64,000 bases of DNA from Stratiolaelaps scimitus (Eukaryota; Arthropoda; Arachnida; Mesostigmata; Laelapidae), in assembly GCA_019614645.1 (NCBI GenBank), contig JABWDB010000004.1, positions 6,138,001 to 6,202,000 of the forward strand. The letters are read 5' to 3'. Each line of letters starts with the position of its first letter. Positions within the stretch are counted from its first letter, which is position 1. The translations under genes and the position numbers were made by a program. Shown here one piece after another: positions 32,991-42,883 of the stretch. The notes beneath the pieces are model-generated. The model saw only the letters and a program-made list of their open reading frames with translations. It was not told the DNA's origin and made no database searches.

Positions 32991-35429
32991 CTACCGAGCC
33001 GACTCATTAGCTGATCCCGTTGCTTTACCATCGTCATGGCACTCTTTTGCAATGTGATAATCGACAGTTAACTCAATCGCAAGGTCGCTAATCTCTCTTT
33101 GATCGTCAAGTGCCCGCAACGTATGTAAATGAGATATGATATGTTCGCCCGTCTGTGAATCAAGCAACTCGTCGAATACTTCATATCGCGTCGTATTCCG
33201 CTTGGCCGCCTGAAGAATATACCACAGTATATCCATAGCCATCTTTGTCACGTCAGCATTGGCATTCGTGTGGTTGTGCAATATGCTGATGAGCAGGTTG
33301 AAGAAACCCTTGCCACAGGCGGTTACGAACTCGACCGGACAACACCGTGTGATATTGTAGAGGATTCGGAGTGACGCTTCCTGACGCATCGACTGATCCG
33401 AGCTAATGCTGAGCAGTGACGCCGTCCAACCCGACTCTATCACCATTTGAATGAAGCATCTATTGTTCGTTGCCGTTAAGTCGACAGCTGCTGACAACGC
33501 GTACTCCTTCATCGTCGAGTGCTGCATTAAACGTAGGAGCGCATGCGAAACGCCACGATCGGCAACGACGTGCATCTCATCACCATTGCCAATAACGATG
33601 TTGGTCATTGCGGTCAGGATAGGCCGAAGTATATCATCCTCGTCATAATCTGACCTGTGTGCTATTTGTAACAGCCGAAGAAGAATCTGTGTAGTCACGA
33701 CTTTTTGACGACAAAATTCATCGCGTTGCTTGGTCATCACGGCGAGCACGGACGCGGCATTCAGTACGACCGGACAGGATCGTTGCATGAGAAGTTTCCG
33801 AATCGCTGGTAGACAGGCAGTCCTGATCTTAGGCGACAACGGCTTTGCGGACCACTGGAAAATACAATATAGACATAATGATACGGTCTCCATTAAGGTT
33901 TGCTTATAAATGTGGCCTTCAACAATACTCAGTAGCGGCTGTATGACTCCCCGATCGACGAGCATGTTACGCTGCCGGGGTCCAACAGAGGCGATGACCG
34001 CCACAACCCGCACGGTCGCGTGAACCAGTTTCGCATTCGTCGAGTTTAATTGCTGGATGAAGACGGTATACGCCTGGGCTTGCTGCACGTATTTCAGCTG
34101 CAGCGTCGACCGGGTGATAAGGTCTGAAATGAAGATCGTGATCCATGTTTGAATTGCAGGCCGAGCAGTGGTTTGAAGAAGCTCAACAAGCCTTGAAATA
34201 TCGTTGTTGTGGATACATCTAGTGACTCTGTGGGTCCCGGCAAGCGAGAGGATGTACAATTTTCTCACTGATCCAACGACGGTGCTCATGTTGCTTGAGT
34301 GTAGCGATTCAACAAGGTTGCCAATACCTGGGGTGGATTGGTCGCCTTCTTTCTGCTGAAACTTCTTCGAACTGCTGCTGCTCGCGACATGCAAGTACTC
34401 CGCGATAACCTCGACTGCCGTGTCGGAAATCTCCTGATTCTCAATATGCAGCACGACCGTTTGTAAGTGGTCAATTAGTTTTAGAAGATGAGAATGGTAC
34501 GACTCCACGAGCGTGTTCGAAGGTTCGAGGACGCCTAGATCAATCATTGTTTGGGTGTAGTCGTCTCTGCCATTCGTGATAGCCGATAGTGACCAGTATG
34601 CAGCTAATTCCACCGAATGAGAACCGTTACGTAGAAGATGTTTTATGGCCAAAAAGCAGGTCGTGATCACCTCCGGTGGTAGTGAGATCGACGAAAGGTT
34701 GAAGATGTGTGTTAGACATTTGCATACGCCCTCCAGGACGTCTTCGGAAACACGGCGACAGGCAAGATGAGCCAAGGGCAGTAAGACACCGTGTTCAATG
34801 AGATAGTCCGACACGTCCGCGAGCCTGCACAGTCCCCAGGTTGCTATACTTGACAATCCTTGCACTGCCGCGCATAGAACTGGATCGCTGGTGGAGTATA
34901 GTAGTCGAATGAACGCTGGACCTGCTCCTGCAGTCATAATGCGCGTTCTCAATTCGATTGTTCTGTCCACGAGATTAGTGAGAATGTCGCATACGGGCGC
35001 CTGAATGTCGGGCCGATGGTCGTATTGAAGGAGCTCGACAAACCTCGGCACGTCGTCTTGTATCACCAACAGATGGGTTTCAGGGTTGGCCTCTTCCTCG
35101 AGCACCCTGGACAATTCTCGTAGGCAAGTTGACACCATATCCAAATCGTCAGAATACATTCCTTGGCTGACTAGTATAACATGGTCCAGAACCGGCCTCT
35201 GTTCTGCGGGTGCTTGATCGGATGTGTTGGAAATCGCCGCATTTCTCGTTGCTGTTGTTGTTGTTGTTGCCGTTGTCTGACCTTGGTCCCGTTCGTTGTC
35301 GGTTTCCTGGGGTACCTGATCATCTCTGCCAGAACTCGCTGCATTTGCCACCGCCGGCGTTGCATCATATTGTTCCGGTTCGCTGTTGTCGTTGTTGTTG
35401 TTGTCGTTGTTGTTGCGGTTAGTTTCCAT
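32991..35429 (-). CDS. Double importin-alpha-like ARM protein G, intronless, with internal deletion
   Basis: The open frame from the ATG at 35429 gives 812 aa; the frame is open further upstream only through non-ATG codons, and the paralogue starts at the matching ATG. Residues 1-75 are an Asn/Thr-rich low-complexity leader from CAA/GTT-type repeats. Residues about 82-345 form a first armadillo domain (VPRFVELLQYDHRPDIQ, CDILTNLV, AGAGPAFIRLL, VQGLSSIA, ITNGRDDYTQTMIDLG), and about 370-800 form a second. Each ends with the importin-alpha closing helix (here ENQEISDTAVEVIAEY and DQREISDLAIELTVDY). There is no IBB domain, and most repeat tryptophans are gone while many of the asparagines remain. 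Compared with paralogue H, about 160 residues are missing after LGVLE, removing roughly four repeats of domain 1 without breaking the frame. A nuclear-transport or protein-scaffold role is inferred from family only. Confidence 0.85.
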   Translation of the reverse strand: METNRNNNDNNNNDNSEPEQYDATPAVANAASSGRDDQVPQETDNERDQGQTTATTTTTATRNAAISNTSDQAPAEQRPVLDHVILVSQGMYSDDLDMVSTCLRELSRVLEEEANPETHLLVIQDDVPRFVELLQYDHRPDIQAPVCDILTNLVDRTIELRTRIMTAGAGPAFIRLLYSTSDPVLCAAVQGLSSIATWGLCRLADVSDYLIEHGVLLPLAHLACRRVSEDVLEGVCKCLTHIFNLSSISLPPEVITTCFLAIKHLLRNGSHSVELAAYWSLSAITNGRDDYTQTMIDLGVLEPSNTLVESYHSHLLKLIDHLQTVVLHIENQEISDTAVEVIAEYLHVASSSSSKKFQQKEGDQSTPGIGNLVESLHSSNMSTVVGSVRKLYILSLAGTHRVTRCIHNNDISRLVELLQTTARPAIQTWITIFISDLITRSTLQLKYVQQAQAYTVFIQQLNSTNAKLVHATVRVVAVIASVGPRQRNMLVDRGVIQPLLSIVEGHIYKQTLMETVSLCLYCIFQWSAKPLSPKIRTACLPAIRKLLMQRSCPVVLNAASVLAVMTKQRDEFCRQKVVTTQILLRLLQIAHRSDYDEDDILRPILTAMTNIVIGNGDEMHVVADRGVSHALLRLMQHSTMKEYALSAAVDLTATNNRCFIQMVIESGWTASLLSISSDQSMRQEASLRILYNITRCCPVEFVTACGKGFFNLLISILHNHTNANADVTKMAMDILWYILQAAKRNTTRYEVFDELLDSQTGEHIISHLHTLRALDDQREISDLAIELTVDYHIAKECHDDGKATGSANESAR

Positions 35430-35668
35430 TGCGCGCCACAGCGACTTGGTACTTGGCACAGACACAATATCGTTTGACAACACCAGATGGTTTAAATGGC
35501 ACCGGAGTGAAACACCGACCAGTGGACGGCTATATTTAACATTACCACGACGAGTAAACCTGAGACATGATGTGCATTATATCAACGTTGAGCCGGACGG
35601 AGTAGGGAATCACGACTGAAGAATAGACAGACGAAACAGTCAGATTAATTGAGTACAAAGCCGTCACA

Positions 35669-35930
35669 ATATCTGGTGCATGGACAGCCAAACAGACTGA
35701 ATGCGCTCTTGAGAGTTGCAATCTTGTGAAAGAACTGGGTGGCCGCTAGAGCAGACAGGGCTCCCAGAATAATAATTTCATGCCGTCTGTCCACCGGAAC
35801 TACGTCATGTTATGTTTAGGCTCCTAAAGTGCAGACGTTGTTGGACTGCAGTGCACGTTCTTAGCAGCCGTATGGCACGCGCGTGCTCTTGCTTATTCTG
35901 CGTGGTGCCATGCGCTCGCCTGTTTTTGTT
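35669..35930. promoter_or_regulatory. Conserved 5' block upstream of double-importin gene G
   Basis: About 260 bp beginning near atctggtgcatggacagcca is strongly similar to 42884-43130 upstream of paralogue H (tggacagccaaac-gactg, cttgtgaaagaactgggtgg, tgccgtctgtc-accggaact, ggctcctaaagtgcagacgt, cagccgtatggcacgc). It looks better conserved than the nearer 5' leader between it and the ATG. This suggests a retained promoter or upstream non-coding exon rather than passive duplication. Confidence 0.45.
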
Positions 35931-36006
35931 TGGATTACAGCGACTTCTCATTTCCTTTCTTCATGCTTTGAAACTGTTCTTAGAAAATGGTAACGGGAGA
36001 GATAAC

Positions 36007-36031
36007 AAAAAAAAAAAAAAAAAAAAAAAAA
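36007..36031 (+). repeat. 25-bp poly-A run
   Basis: An uninterrupted A run directly beyond the duplicated 5' flank of gene G. It could be the tail of a retroposed sequence, but no matching duplication was found. Confidence 0.85.
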
Positions 36032-37370
36032 CCTAAAACTACTATTAGGTTTCTGCAAAATATAGAGGCTGTCTATGAATGAAAATCGTAAATTTTCAGG
36101 GATCACAATCAGACGAAGCGTTATTTCAATAATTCCAACTTTTAGACTAATAGAAGTAAGAATTAATTGTATGTCTTGATATATGCTTCTAATTAGTGGA
36201 GTACTTGGGAAGCGGGATGGGGGCGCCAGGTCGAGGCGGTCGTGGTCTCGACGGAGGCGACGGCGTATACGTCATCAGGGGTGAAGTTGTATTCCAGCAC
36301 TTCCTTAACGGGGAACAGTTAAAATCGAGGTTACTCAAGAAATGGCGACTGACGAATCACTTGACACTAATCCATTTGGGGACTTCCTGATTGACGTCAA
36401 TTCAAACGGGGACAACAGAATCGACGGCCGATCGGACGCATCAGCTGAAGTCAAAAATACTCCCTCTTAACCCGTCAATTCAACTAGTCTAACTATAAAT
36501 GATATCATTCAAACTATGGGGGTTCGTACGGTGCAGGGGCGATGCACAGAGAACAAGAAAAGTAAAAACCAAAATATCGTGCAAGACGAAGCAAGAGGAT
36601 GAACATGCGGTCGCGTAACGCTAGAGACTGGGTGAAGTTTGAAGGTATCGGATTCGCTGTGAGCGCAGCTGTTTTCGCAAACTTGTGGAGTACGTACATA
36701 TTTAGATAATAGTGCGTATTTTCAGGATAGGAACGAAAAATGGCTCAAAAGTTACCCCAGACAACATTCGACTATGCGAATCCAGCCAGAAATTCAATGT
36801 TTCTTCTTCCTAAAGACAATTGATTGTCTGAAAACAATACGCCTGAACATTGTCGCTTAATCTTTGTTTGTTTTGAAATATTACATTCTACCAACAAAAC
36901 ATGTACTTATGCGCAGAGTGAGAAACACCCACCGAACGGTCATCTTGGAAACTGTGAAACGTGAATGAGTCTCACATAAGTCAGGTGACACTCCATTGAG
37001 CGTGATTGCTACAGCAACCAATCTGCCTGTCTTTGGAATTAAATGGGATTCTTTCCGAATGTTATAATGGTCTTTATCTTTTTGAGGAAACAGAATGGCA
37101 GCACCCGCAGTGCATCGGCTATCTCTCAAATACCAAAATTTCTCGGACATTATACAGCGTGGCATCATACAAAATGTTCCTGAACAAGGCCAAAATGTAT
37201 ACATAATATAATAATAGATTCTGAAAATTTAACCGTAGCAACTAACGACAATCGCGACTAAATGCTGGACGTACCCTTGGGACATGACGACATAACTCAA
37301 CGACTGATCAGCCTTCATTGTCCTTCTTCCCGGAGTATGGAGACGTGAATATCCCCAGCTGACATTTCTC
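36032..37370. other. Intergenic, unassigned
   Basis: Includes a 42-codon plus frame starting at the ATG near 36342 (MATDESLDTNPFGDFLIDVN and onward) and another near 36600, neither recognised. They may be remnants of a mobile element. Confidence 0.3.
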
Positions 37371-37492
37371 GTAGTCATAATATCCCTGAGCTGAGGCCTG
37401 TCAGATAGGGGAACAGCTGAAGGTCAGCTCGAAAAACAAAAAAGATAGGGGAACAGCTGAGGGTCAGCTCGAAAAAGAGAGTAGTCATAATA
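37371..37492 (+). mobile_element. 5'-truncated retroposon copy with duplicated tail
   Basis: Bounded by 12-bp repeats gtagtcataata at 37371-37382 and 37481-37492. The 98-bp insert carries GAGCTGAGGCCTGTCAGATA and the shared 3' end. The last unit (gataggggaacagctga-ggtcagctcgaaaaa) then occurs a second time in tandem. Tail reduplication of this sort fits slippage of the reverse transcriptase at the 3' end. Confidence 0.75.
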
Positions 37493-37572
37493 CCCCATAG
37501 TACGAATATGGGCAATGGTAAGAAGAGCGCCAACCGCACGGGAAGTCGGCCATCCGAAGGGTTCAGTAGTTC

Positions 37573-37659
37573 AGGTTAGGTTATGTATGCAGTACCGTGG
37601 ACGTTAAACGTTGGCTGTGACTCACTGCGGAAAACTTACTTACAAGGTTAGCTTATGTA
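37573..37659 (+). mobile_element. 5'-truncated copy of the SINE tail
   Basis: The stretch 37588-37644 contains the SINE core TACCGTGGACGTTAAACGTT followed by a GGCTG segment and a CGGAAAAC end. It is bracketed by near-identical 15-bp repeats aggttaggttatgta (37573-37587) and aggttagcttatgta (37645-37659), with one mismatch. It lacks the tRNA-like head, so it is a 57-bp truncated insertion of the same family as the SINE at 24.3 kb. Confidence 0.6.
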
Positions 37660-38384
37660 CTCTCTACGAGTCACCAAAGAAATACAGGTCACAGACACTG
37701 CCGTCAGCCAGTTGTTTCAATTTTATCCGGCAAAAAATCACCAGCCATCTCACATCCCATCTCGCAAACGTCCCAAAATACACCTGCCACCTGTCCTGTA
37801 CATACAGCAAGGTGTTCATATCATTGTTGATAAACACATTGAACATGCCAGACCATAAAGGATAGGAGAATATTTCGCTCGATCAAAGTCTCCGACAGTT
37901 TCGAGTTCATGTAGAAACGGTTCCTAACAAAAATTTAGCTTTTTATGGATTGCGCCCGCTTCGCTACTCCGATCTACTCATGTCGATGGTGACCACACCG
38001 AGGGATCGTCAAAGGTTACCCTTTAATCATTGCTTTTTATTTTACTTTTCCTCGTATTTTCAACTGTTCTTTTTTCCAGAAAGGAAATTTTTCAAAATAA
38101 ATCTCGCAAATTTTCCCTCCTGCCCCCTTCGAGTGCTGTTCTGCAGCTGTGAAGAATTTTAGTGCACGACGAATTGGTGATCGCTTCTGACTTTTTCCGA
38201 ATACTGATCCCCTCCCTTCGGGTGATGAAGACGCCTAACCTAGAAATAGAAGTACTTTTCAAAAATACCTAAATAAGTTTATAATTTGCCATTAGGTGGC
38301 TTCCAAGAACGCTGGAAGTGATCATTCATTCGAAATCTGAGTTCAAGAACTACAATAGTTGCGGTTTAGATACAATTAAATATG

Positions 38385-38434
38385 TATCTACCTTATTTAG
38401 ATAAATATTTAATTTTGTCTAAATAAGGTAGATA
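38385..38434. repeat. Perfect 17-bp inverted repeat
   Basis: tatctaccttatttaga (38385-38401) and its exact reverse complement tctaaataaggtagata (38418-38434) flank a 16-bp AT-rich spacer. It can form a hairpin or cruciform. Each arm is followed on the outside by AT-rich sequence containing aatatg. Confidence 0.85.
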
Positions 38435-38708
38435 AATATGAATAGTAAATAATTTCGTTGCGAAAATAGCTGCATTTAACAAAATGAATCGGGTTAGGGT
38501 TTGATCAAGCTTACAAACAGTGCAAGTCCGACGGTCGATAATAATCCTGAGGAATTATTTCTGTTACTCATAATTTCATCAGCCTGACGTCGATAAGGAT
38601 AACAGAAATCGTTCACAAATGCTAAACATCGCACGAAACAGTTACTCGAGCAATCTGAACGTCGTGTTGGACGGCCGATGCGTTATATTAGCATACGGTC
38701 GCATCTAA

Positions 38709-38709
38709 G

Positions 38710-38740
<31 letters not shown>
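38709..38740. repeat. (TA)n microsatellite
   Basis: Long TA run about 300 bp right of the 17-bp inverted repeat. Confidence 0.9.
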
Positions 38741-39102
38741 GAAAATTTTATCTCAAAAGGACAACACATAATTCGCACTTAAATACAAACACTGGTATTT
38801 ATTCAAGCATCAGTAAAAAGTCTGCCCGATAACCGGGCTGAAAAAGCTGCCACACATCATTCTAAATGAAATATCTGAGACTATACACATATTATTATGT
38901 GGCAAACGGTTCAGCGTGCGTTTGTATATAGAATAAACACTGAGCGCGAAGTTGACACAGTCAGGAGTATTTTTGAAAATGATCCAGTCAGTTATTATCA
39001 GTCATGTGGATGTGAAGTACTAAATATTCATGTGAACTATTTCCGTCGAAGTACTCTATGAAAGCTAGTGCCATGAACACCAAGGTTAGCCATAGCGGGT
39101 CC

Positions 39103-39203
39103 TACATTCCTAATTGCTGTCCCCTGGATGGTCTAGTGGTGAGCCTGTCAGATAGGAGAACAGCTGAGGGTCAGCTCGAAAAAACAGTACATTCCTAATT
39201 GCT
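39103..39203 (+). mobile_element. Chimeric retroposon: tRNA-Glu-like head joined to retroposon tail
   Basis: Perfect 16-bp repeats tacattcctaattgct at 39103-39118 and 39188-39203 bound a 69-bp insert. Its first 26 bases, tcccctggatggtctagtgg and tgag, resemble the 5' end of a eukaryotic tRNA-Glu (acceptor strand plus D-arm TGGTCTAGTGG). The rest is the shared tail (gcctgtcagatagg, gaacagctgagggtcagctc, A-run). The junction is abrupt, as expected from template switching during reverse transcription. Confidence 0.7.
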
Positions 39204-39876
39204 CGCGCATACAATTAATTAGCTAATACTAAGACAACAACGATGTTATACGAGGGTATCTGACAAAGAACTGAAATGACTTTTAATTTAGTATATTGTA
39301 TAGAGTAATGATATTGTACATTCTACCGCAGTTTACGTCACACATACCACCTGCGAGTACGATATTAGGTTAAGAAGGCCAGGTACAACGAGTGGCCTTG
39401 TGCGCGAGTCATGGTTGCACGGACAGATGTAGTCTGCCTCGTAATAACCTGTTCTCTTGTTACTTTTTTTAATGTTGAACAGAAGTTCGCGTCCGTTAGG
39501 GATACCTTGCCTTCGCTGTTGGAGATTAAAAAGACAGGTCTGTAGTATGCTGTTCGATCTTTCACTCGGCTACGTGTGTCGAAAAGGAGACATAAGGCAA
39601 CTATACATGTGTACAAATGACCCTTGCATATGGTTAATGTATAAGGTCGTGTAACCAGATAGAGGTGTACATTTTAAAACAAATTGCCAGTTTAAGGACA
39701 CAACCGTGAGTTCGAAAGTTTCCTTATCTAGTAAATTAATCCGTTGTCACCTTTTTTTTTGTTTGTTTTCTGTGATATTGTGTCGAACTCACTAGCTGAA
39801 GTGCTCGTTTGCTGAAGAGCTCGCCGAGCTCGGATTGTGTTTCGATAAGGGGACATGTACCAGATAGGCGCGTTGT

Positions 39877-42672
39877 CTATGTGTCGGGACATTTAATCTT
39901 GCCGTAATTCTCCCTGCCAATCTCATAGGAGCCAATTAGATCTTCTGCTAAACGCCTAATTTCCCTGACATTGGCAAGCTTCCTCAAGTTTTTCAAGCAA
40001 TGTTGTAACTCCGTGGAGATGTGTGTGTCTTTGTCAAACAATGCGTCGAGTAGTTTACATCGCGTCGAGTATTGCGTCCTAGGCTGTACAACGTTTGAGA
40101 GAACGCCCATGGCCAGCTTGGTCATCTCAGCGCTGTCGTGATTGTGCCGGCGCAATATTTGAATCATGAGCATGATTAGGATCCGGTCACAGGAGGTTAC
40201 GAAAGCGAACGGCTCGACGTAGGTGATATTGTAGATAACCTGCGCCGCCCCCTCTTGAGCCCTTGAACGATCGGTCAGAACGCCAATAAGTGGAGATGCC
40301 CAGTCGGCGTTTATCACAGCTTTAATCAAGTCCCGATTGCCCGTCGCTGTGATGTCCACTGCTGCTGAAACTGCGCACACGCTCATCATCGCACGCGCTA
40401 TCAGAGAGTGGATCGCAACAAGAGCATCACAAGCGATGACGTCCGGCAGCGGTTGCCGGTTGCCGTTGGCGATTACAATGTTGGTCACTGTTGTCAGCGC
40501 AGGCCGAAGGATGTCTCTGTCGCCATTTTTTGATCTATTAATGATTTGTATCAGACGATGTAGAACGTCTGTATGCATCACCTGTTGACGACAAAATTCG
40601 TCGCGTTGCTTAGTCATTACGGCAAGCACCGATGCAGCATTCAGAACGACGGAGGAGGACTCCTTCTTGAGGAGTTGCTTAGTAGCCACCAGACAGGTCG
40701 CCCTGACCTCGGCCGGAAACGGACTTGGAGAGTGTTGGAATAGATGATACAGACACAATGATACGGCTTCCATTAAAGGCTCTTCGTCAATGTGATTATC
40801 TACAATACTCAGGAGCGCCTGTATAACGCCGTGTTTGGCGAGAGTGTCACGCTCGAGCGGTTCAACCGAGACGATGAGCCCCACTGTCCTCACGGTCGCA
40901 TGAACCAGTTTCGTATTTGTCGCCTTCAGATTCCTGATAAAGTGGCGATAAGCGCCTACCTTATCAATGTGCCTTATCAGCTTTGTCGTCATTGACCTGG
41001 AAATAAGGCTCATAATCACGAGAGTGATCCGTGTCTGAAGTTGAGGACGATCGTCAATTTGCAGAAGCCCGACTAGCCTTGTCACGTCATTGTAGTGGAT
41101 GAATCTCGAGACCCGGTGGACCCCATCAAATAAAAGGACGTACAATTTATTCACGGATCCAGCGATGGCAGACATATTGTTCGAGCGGAGAGGCTGGACA
41201 ACTGGGCTGTAGTCGATATTGAGAGGATCTGCTTCAGGTTCTAGTGGTGGTTCCGAATAGTAATTCGCCAGATCCCACCATTCTGCTGCCACTTCAACTG
41301 CCTTATCTGCAGTTTCTTGATCATCAACCCGCTGCGCTCGTTGTAAAGGATAGATCAGCTTGAGATCTCGGATATACTCGTAATAATATTTGCTTCTTCC
41401 TTGTCGACTCTCGCGGAGGGCGCACATGATATAATGTAGAGTTTGCAGTGTGATCAACATCAATTGACAGTCCTCGCTGTGAGTCAGTATGTCGCTAAGG
41501 CCGGCAGCCCCATTGCAAATGACACTTAACGGATCGGAGCGGGTGATATTCTGAACGATGCGAGCAGCCTTGTGCTGGGTTTCTGCGTTTTTTTCATTTT
41601 TTAAACATCCTAAAAGGCACGACAGTACTCGCGAGTGCGCGATTCTTTCCCCCAGTTTACCATTGTATTTTGTGCTTGTCTCTAGTATCCGCAGGACGAT
41701 GGGTACATGATCAATGAATACACCATACGACAGGATAGACTTCAACGATGAGAGAACATCACATGTGATTACGGCTTCTGCCTGAGAATAGCCGACGGCC
41801 GCGATATTGTTAAGGGTGCACAGGACGGGTGCCAAAAGATGCTGGTGGTTGCGCGGTTGCGCCAGTATGTCTGTCAGGCGCTCGAGAACGCCTAGATCAA
41901 TCATTGTCTGAGTGTAGTCTTCTCTGCCATTCGTAACGGTGGAGAGCAACCCGCACGCAGCTAATTCAACCGAATGAAAGTTGCTGCCAAGGAGGTGTTT
42001 GATTGCTAAAAAGCACGTCTCGGTATCCTCCGGTGAGAGGGGCGAAAGGTTGAAGATATGTGTTAGACATTTGCATACACCCCCCAGGACGCGTTCGGAA
42101 ACACTGCGACCGGCAAGAACAGCCAAACGCAGTAAGACACCCTGTTCAGTGAGAGCGTCCGACACGTCTGTGAGGTTACACCACCTTGCGATACTCGACA
42201 ATCCTTGCACTGACGCGAATAGAACTGAAACGCTGGCGGAGTTTAATAGTCGAAGGAACGCTGGGCCTGCTCCTGCAGTCATAACGCGTCTTCGCAATTC
42301 TGTTGTTCTGCCCACGAGATTAGTGAGAATGTCGCATACGGGTGCCTGAATGTCGGGCCGATGGTCGTATTGAAGAAGCTCAACAAACCTCGGCACGTGG
42401 TCTTGTATCACCAACAGATGGGTTTCAGGGTTGGCGTCTTTCTCGAGCACCCTCGACAATTCTCTTATGCAAGTTAACACCTCATCCAGATCATTGGAAT
42501 ATATTTTTTTAGCGACTCGCATAATTGATTGGCTAGCACAGGTGATTGGCCTCTGTCCAGCGGGTGCTCGATCGGATGTGTCGCAAATTGCCGCATTTCT
42601 CGTTGCTGTTGTTGTCGTCTGACCTTCGTCCAGTTCGTTGTCGCTTTCGTTGTTATTGCCGTCAAAAGCCAT
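39877..42672 (-). CDS. Double importin-alpha-like ARM protein H, intronless, full length
   Basis: A single frame of 931 aa from the ATG at 42672. The leader (1-45) is Asn/Thr-rich. Domain 1 (about 46-467) reads like importin-alpha from ARM1 to the closing helix: VPRFVELLQYDHRPDIQ (93-109), CDILTNLV, AGAGPAFLRLL (133-143), VQGLSSIA, STVTNGREDYTQTMIDLGVL (244-263), LCTLNNIAAVG (284-294), ARIVQNIT, and ends LQRAQRVDDQETADKAVEVA. Domain 2 (about 489-917) repeats the series: DVTRLVGLLQIDDRPQLQ, VLAVMTKQRDEFCRQQV, LTTVTNIVIANG, QVIYNIT, ending LRKLANVREIRRLAEDLI. No IBB domain is visible, and the Trp of the cargo-binding W-N pairs is mostly replaced while Asn persists. Canonical importin-alpha is about 520 aa with a single ten-repeat domain, so this is a fused or internally duplicated form. 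Gene G is a tandem paralogue. Confidence 0.87.
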   Translation of the reverse strand: MAFDGNNNESDNELDEGQTTTTATRNAAICDTSDRAPAGQRPITCASQSIMRVAKKIYSNDLDEVLTCIRELSRVLEKDANPETHLLVIQDHVPRFVELLQYDHRPDIQAPVCDILTNLVGRTTELRRRVMTAGAGPAFLRLLNSASVSVLFASVQGLSSIARWCNLTDVSDALTEQGVLLRLAVLAGRSVSERVLGGVCKCLTHIFNLSPLSPEDTETCFLAIKHLLGSNFHSVELAACGLLSTVTNGREDYTQTMIDLGVLERLTDILAQPRNHQHLLAPVLCTLNNIAAVGYSQAEAVITCDVLSSLKSILSYGVFIDHVPIVLRILETSTKYNGKLGERIAHSRVLSCLLGCLKNEKNAETQHKAARIVQNITRSDPLSVICNGAAGLSDILTHSEDCQLMLITLQTLHYIMCALRESRQGRSKYYYEYIRDLKLIYPLQRAQRVDDQETADKAVEVAAEWWDLANYYSEPPLEPEADPLNIDYSPVVQPLRSNNMSAIAGSVNKLYVLLFDGVHRVSRFIHYNDVTRLVGLLQIDDRPQLQTRITLVIMSLISRSMTTKLIRHIDKVGAYRHFIRNLKATNTKLVHATVRTVGLIVSVEPLERDTLAKHGVIQALLSIVDNHIDEEPLMEAVSLCLYHLFQHSPSPFPAEVRATCLVATKQLLKKESSSVVLNAASVLAVMTKQRDEFCRQQVMHTDVLHRLIQIINRSKNGDRDILRPALTTVTNIVIANGNRQPLPDVIACDALVAIHSLIARAMMSVCAVSAAVDITATGNRDLIKAVINADWASPLIGVLTDRSRAQEGAAQVIYNITYVEPFAFVTSCDRILIMLMIQILRRHNHDSAEMTKLAMGVLSNVVQPRTQYSTRCKLLDALFDKDTHISTELQHCLKNLRKLANVREIRRLAEDLIGSYEIGRENYGKIKCPDT

Positions 42673-42883
42673 TGTGCGTCACAACGACTTGGTGCCTCAC
42701 ACAGACGCGATATCGTTCGGCAACACGAGATGGTTAAAAGGGCACCAGAGTGACGATCGGAAAATGCACGCGGATGTATTCGGCAAGATCACGACGAGCA
42801 AACATAAAACGCGCTGTGGATTTCCTCAACCGTTCTAATCGTCCGCCGTCAGCTCGGATCAACTGAAATCAACAACTGATACG

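Larger units (their letters stand above)
37660..39102. other. Intergenic with inverted repeat
   Basis: Holds the 17-bp inverted repeat and a (TA)n run; no gene recognised. Confidence 0.5.

Noticed and set aside
35171..35477. Open frames on both strands rich in Cys/Val/Gln
   Set aside because: They are shadows of the CAA/GTT tract encoding the Asn/Thr-rich leader of gene G.
35175..35483. Longer start for gene G (frame open to 35483)
   Set aside because: The upstream codon is GTG, not ATG, and paralogue H begins at the ATG matching 35429.
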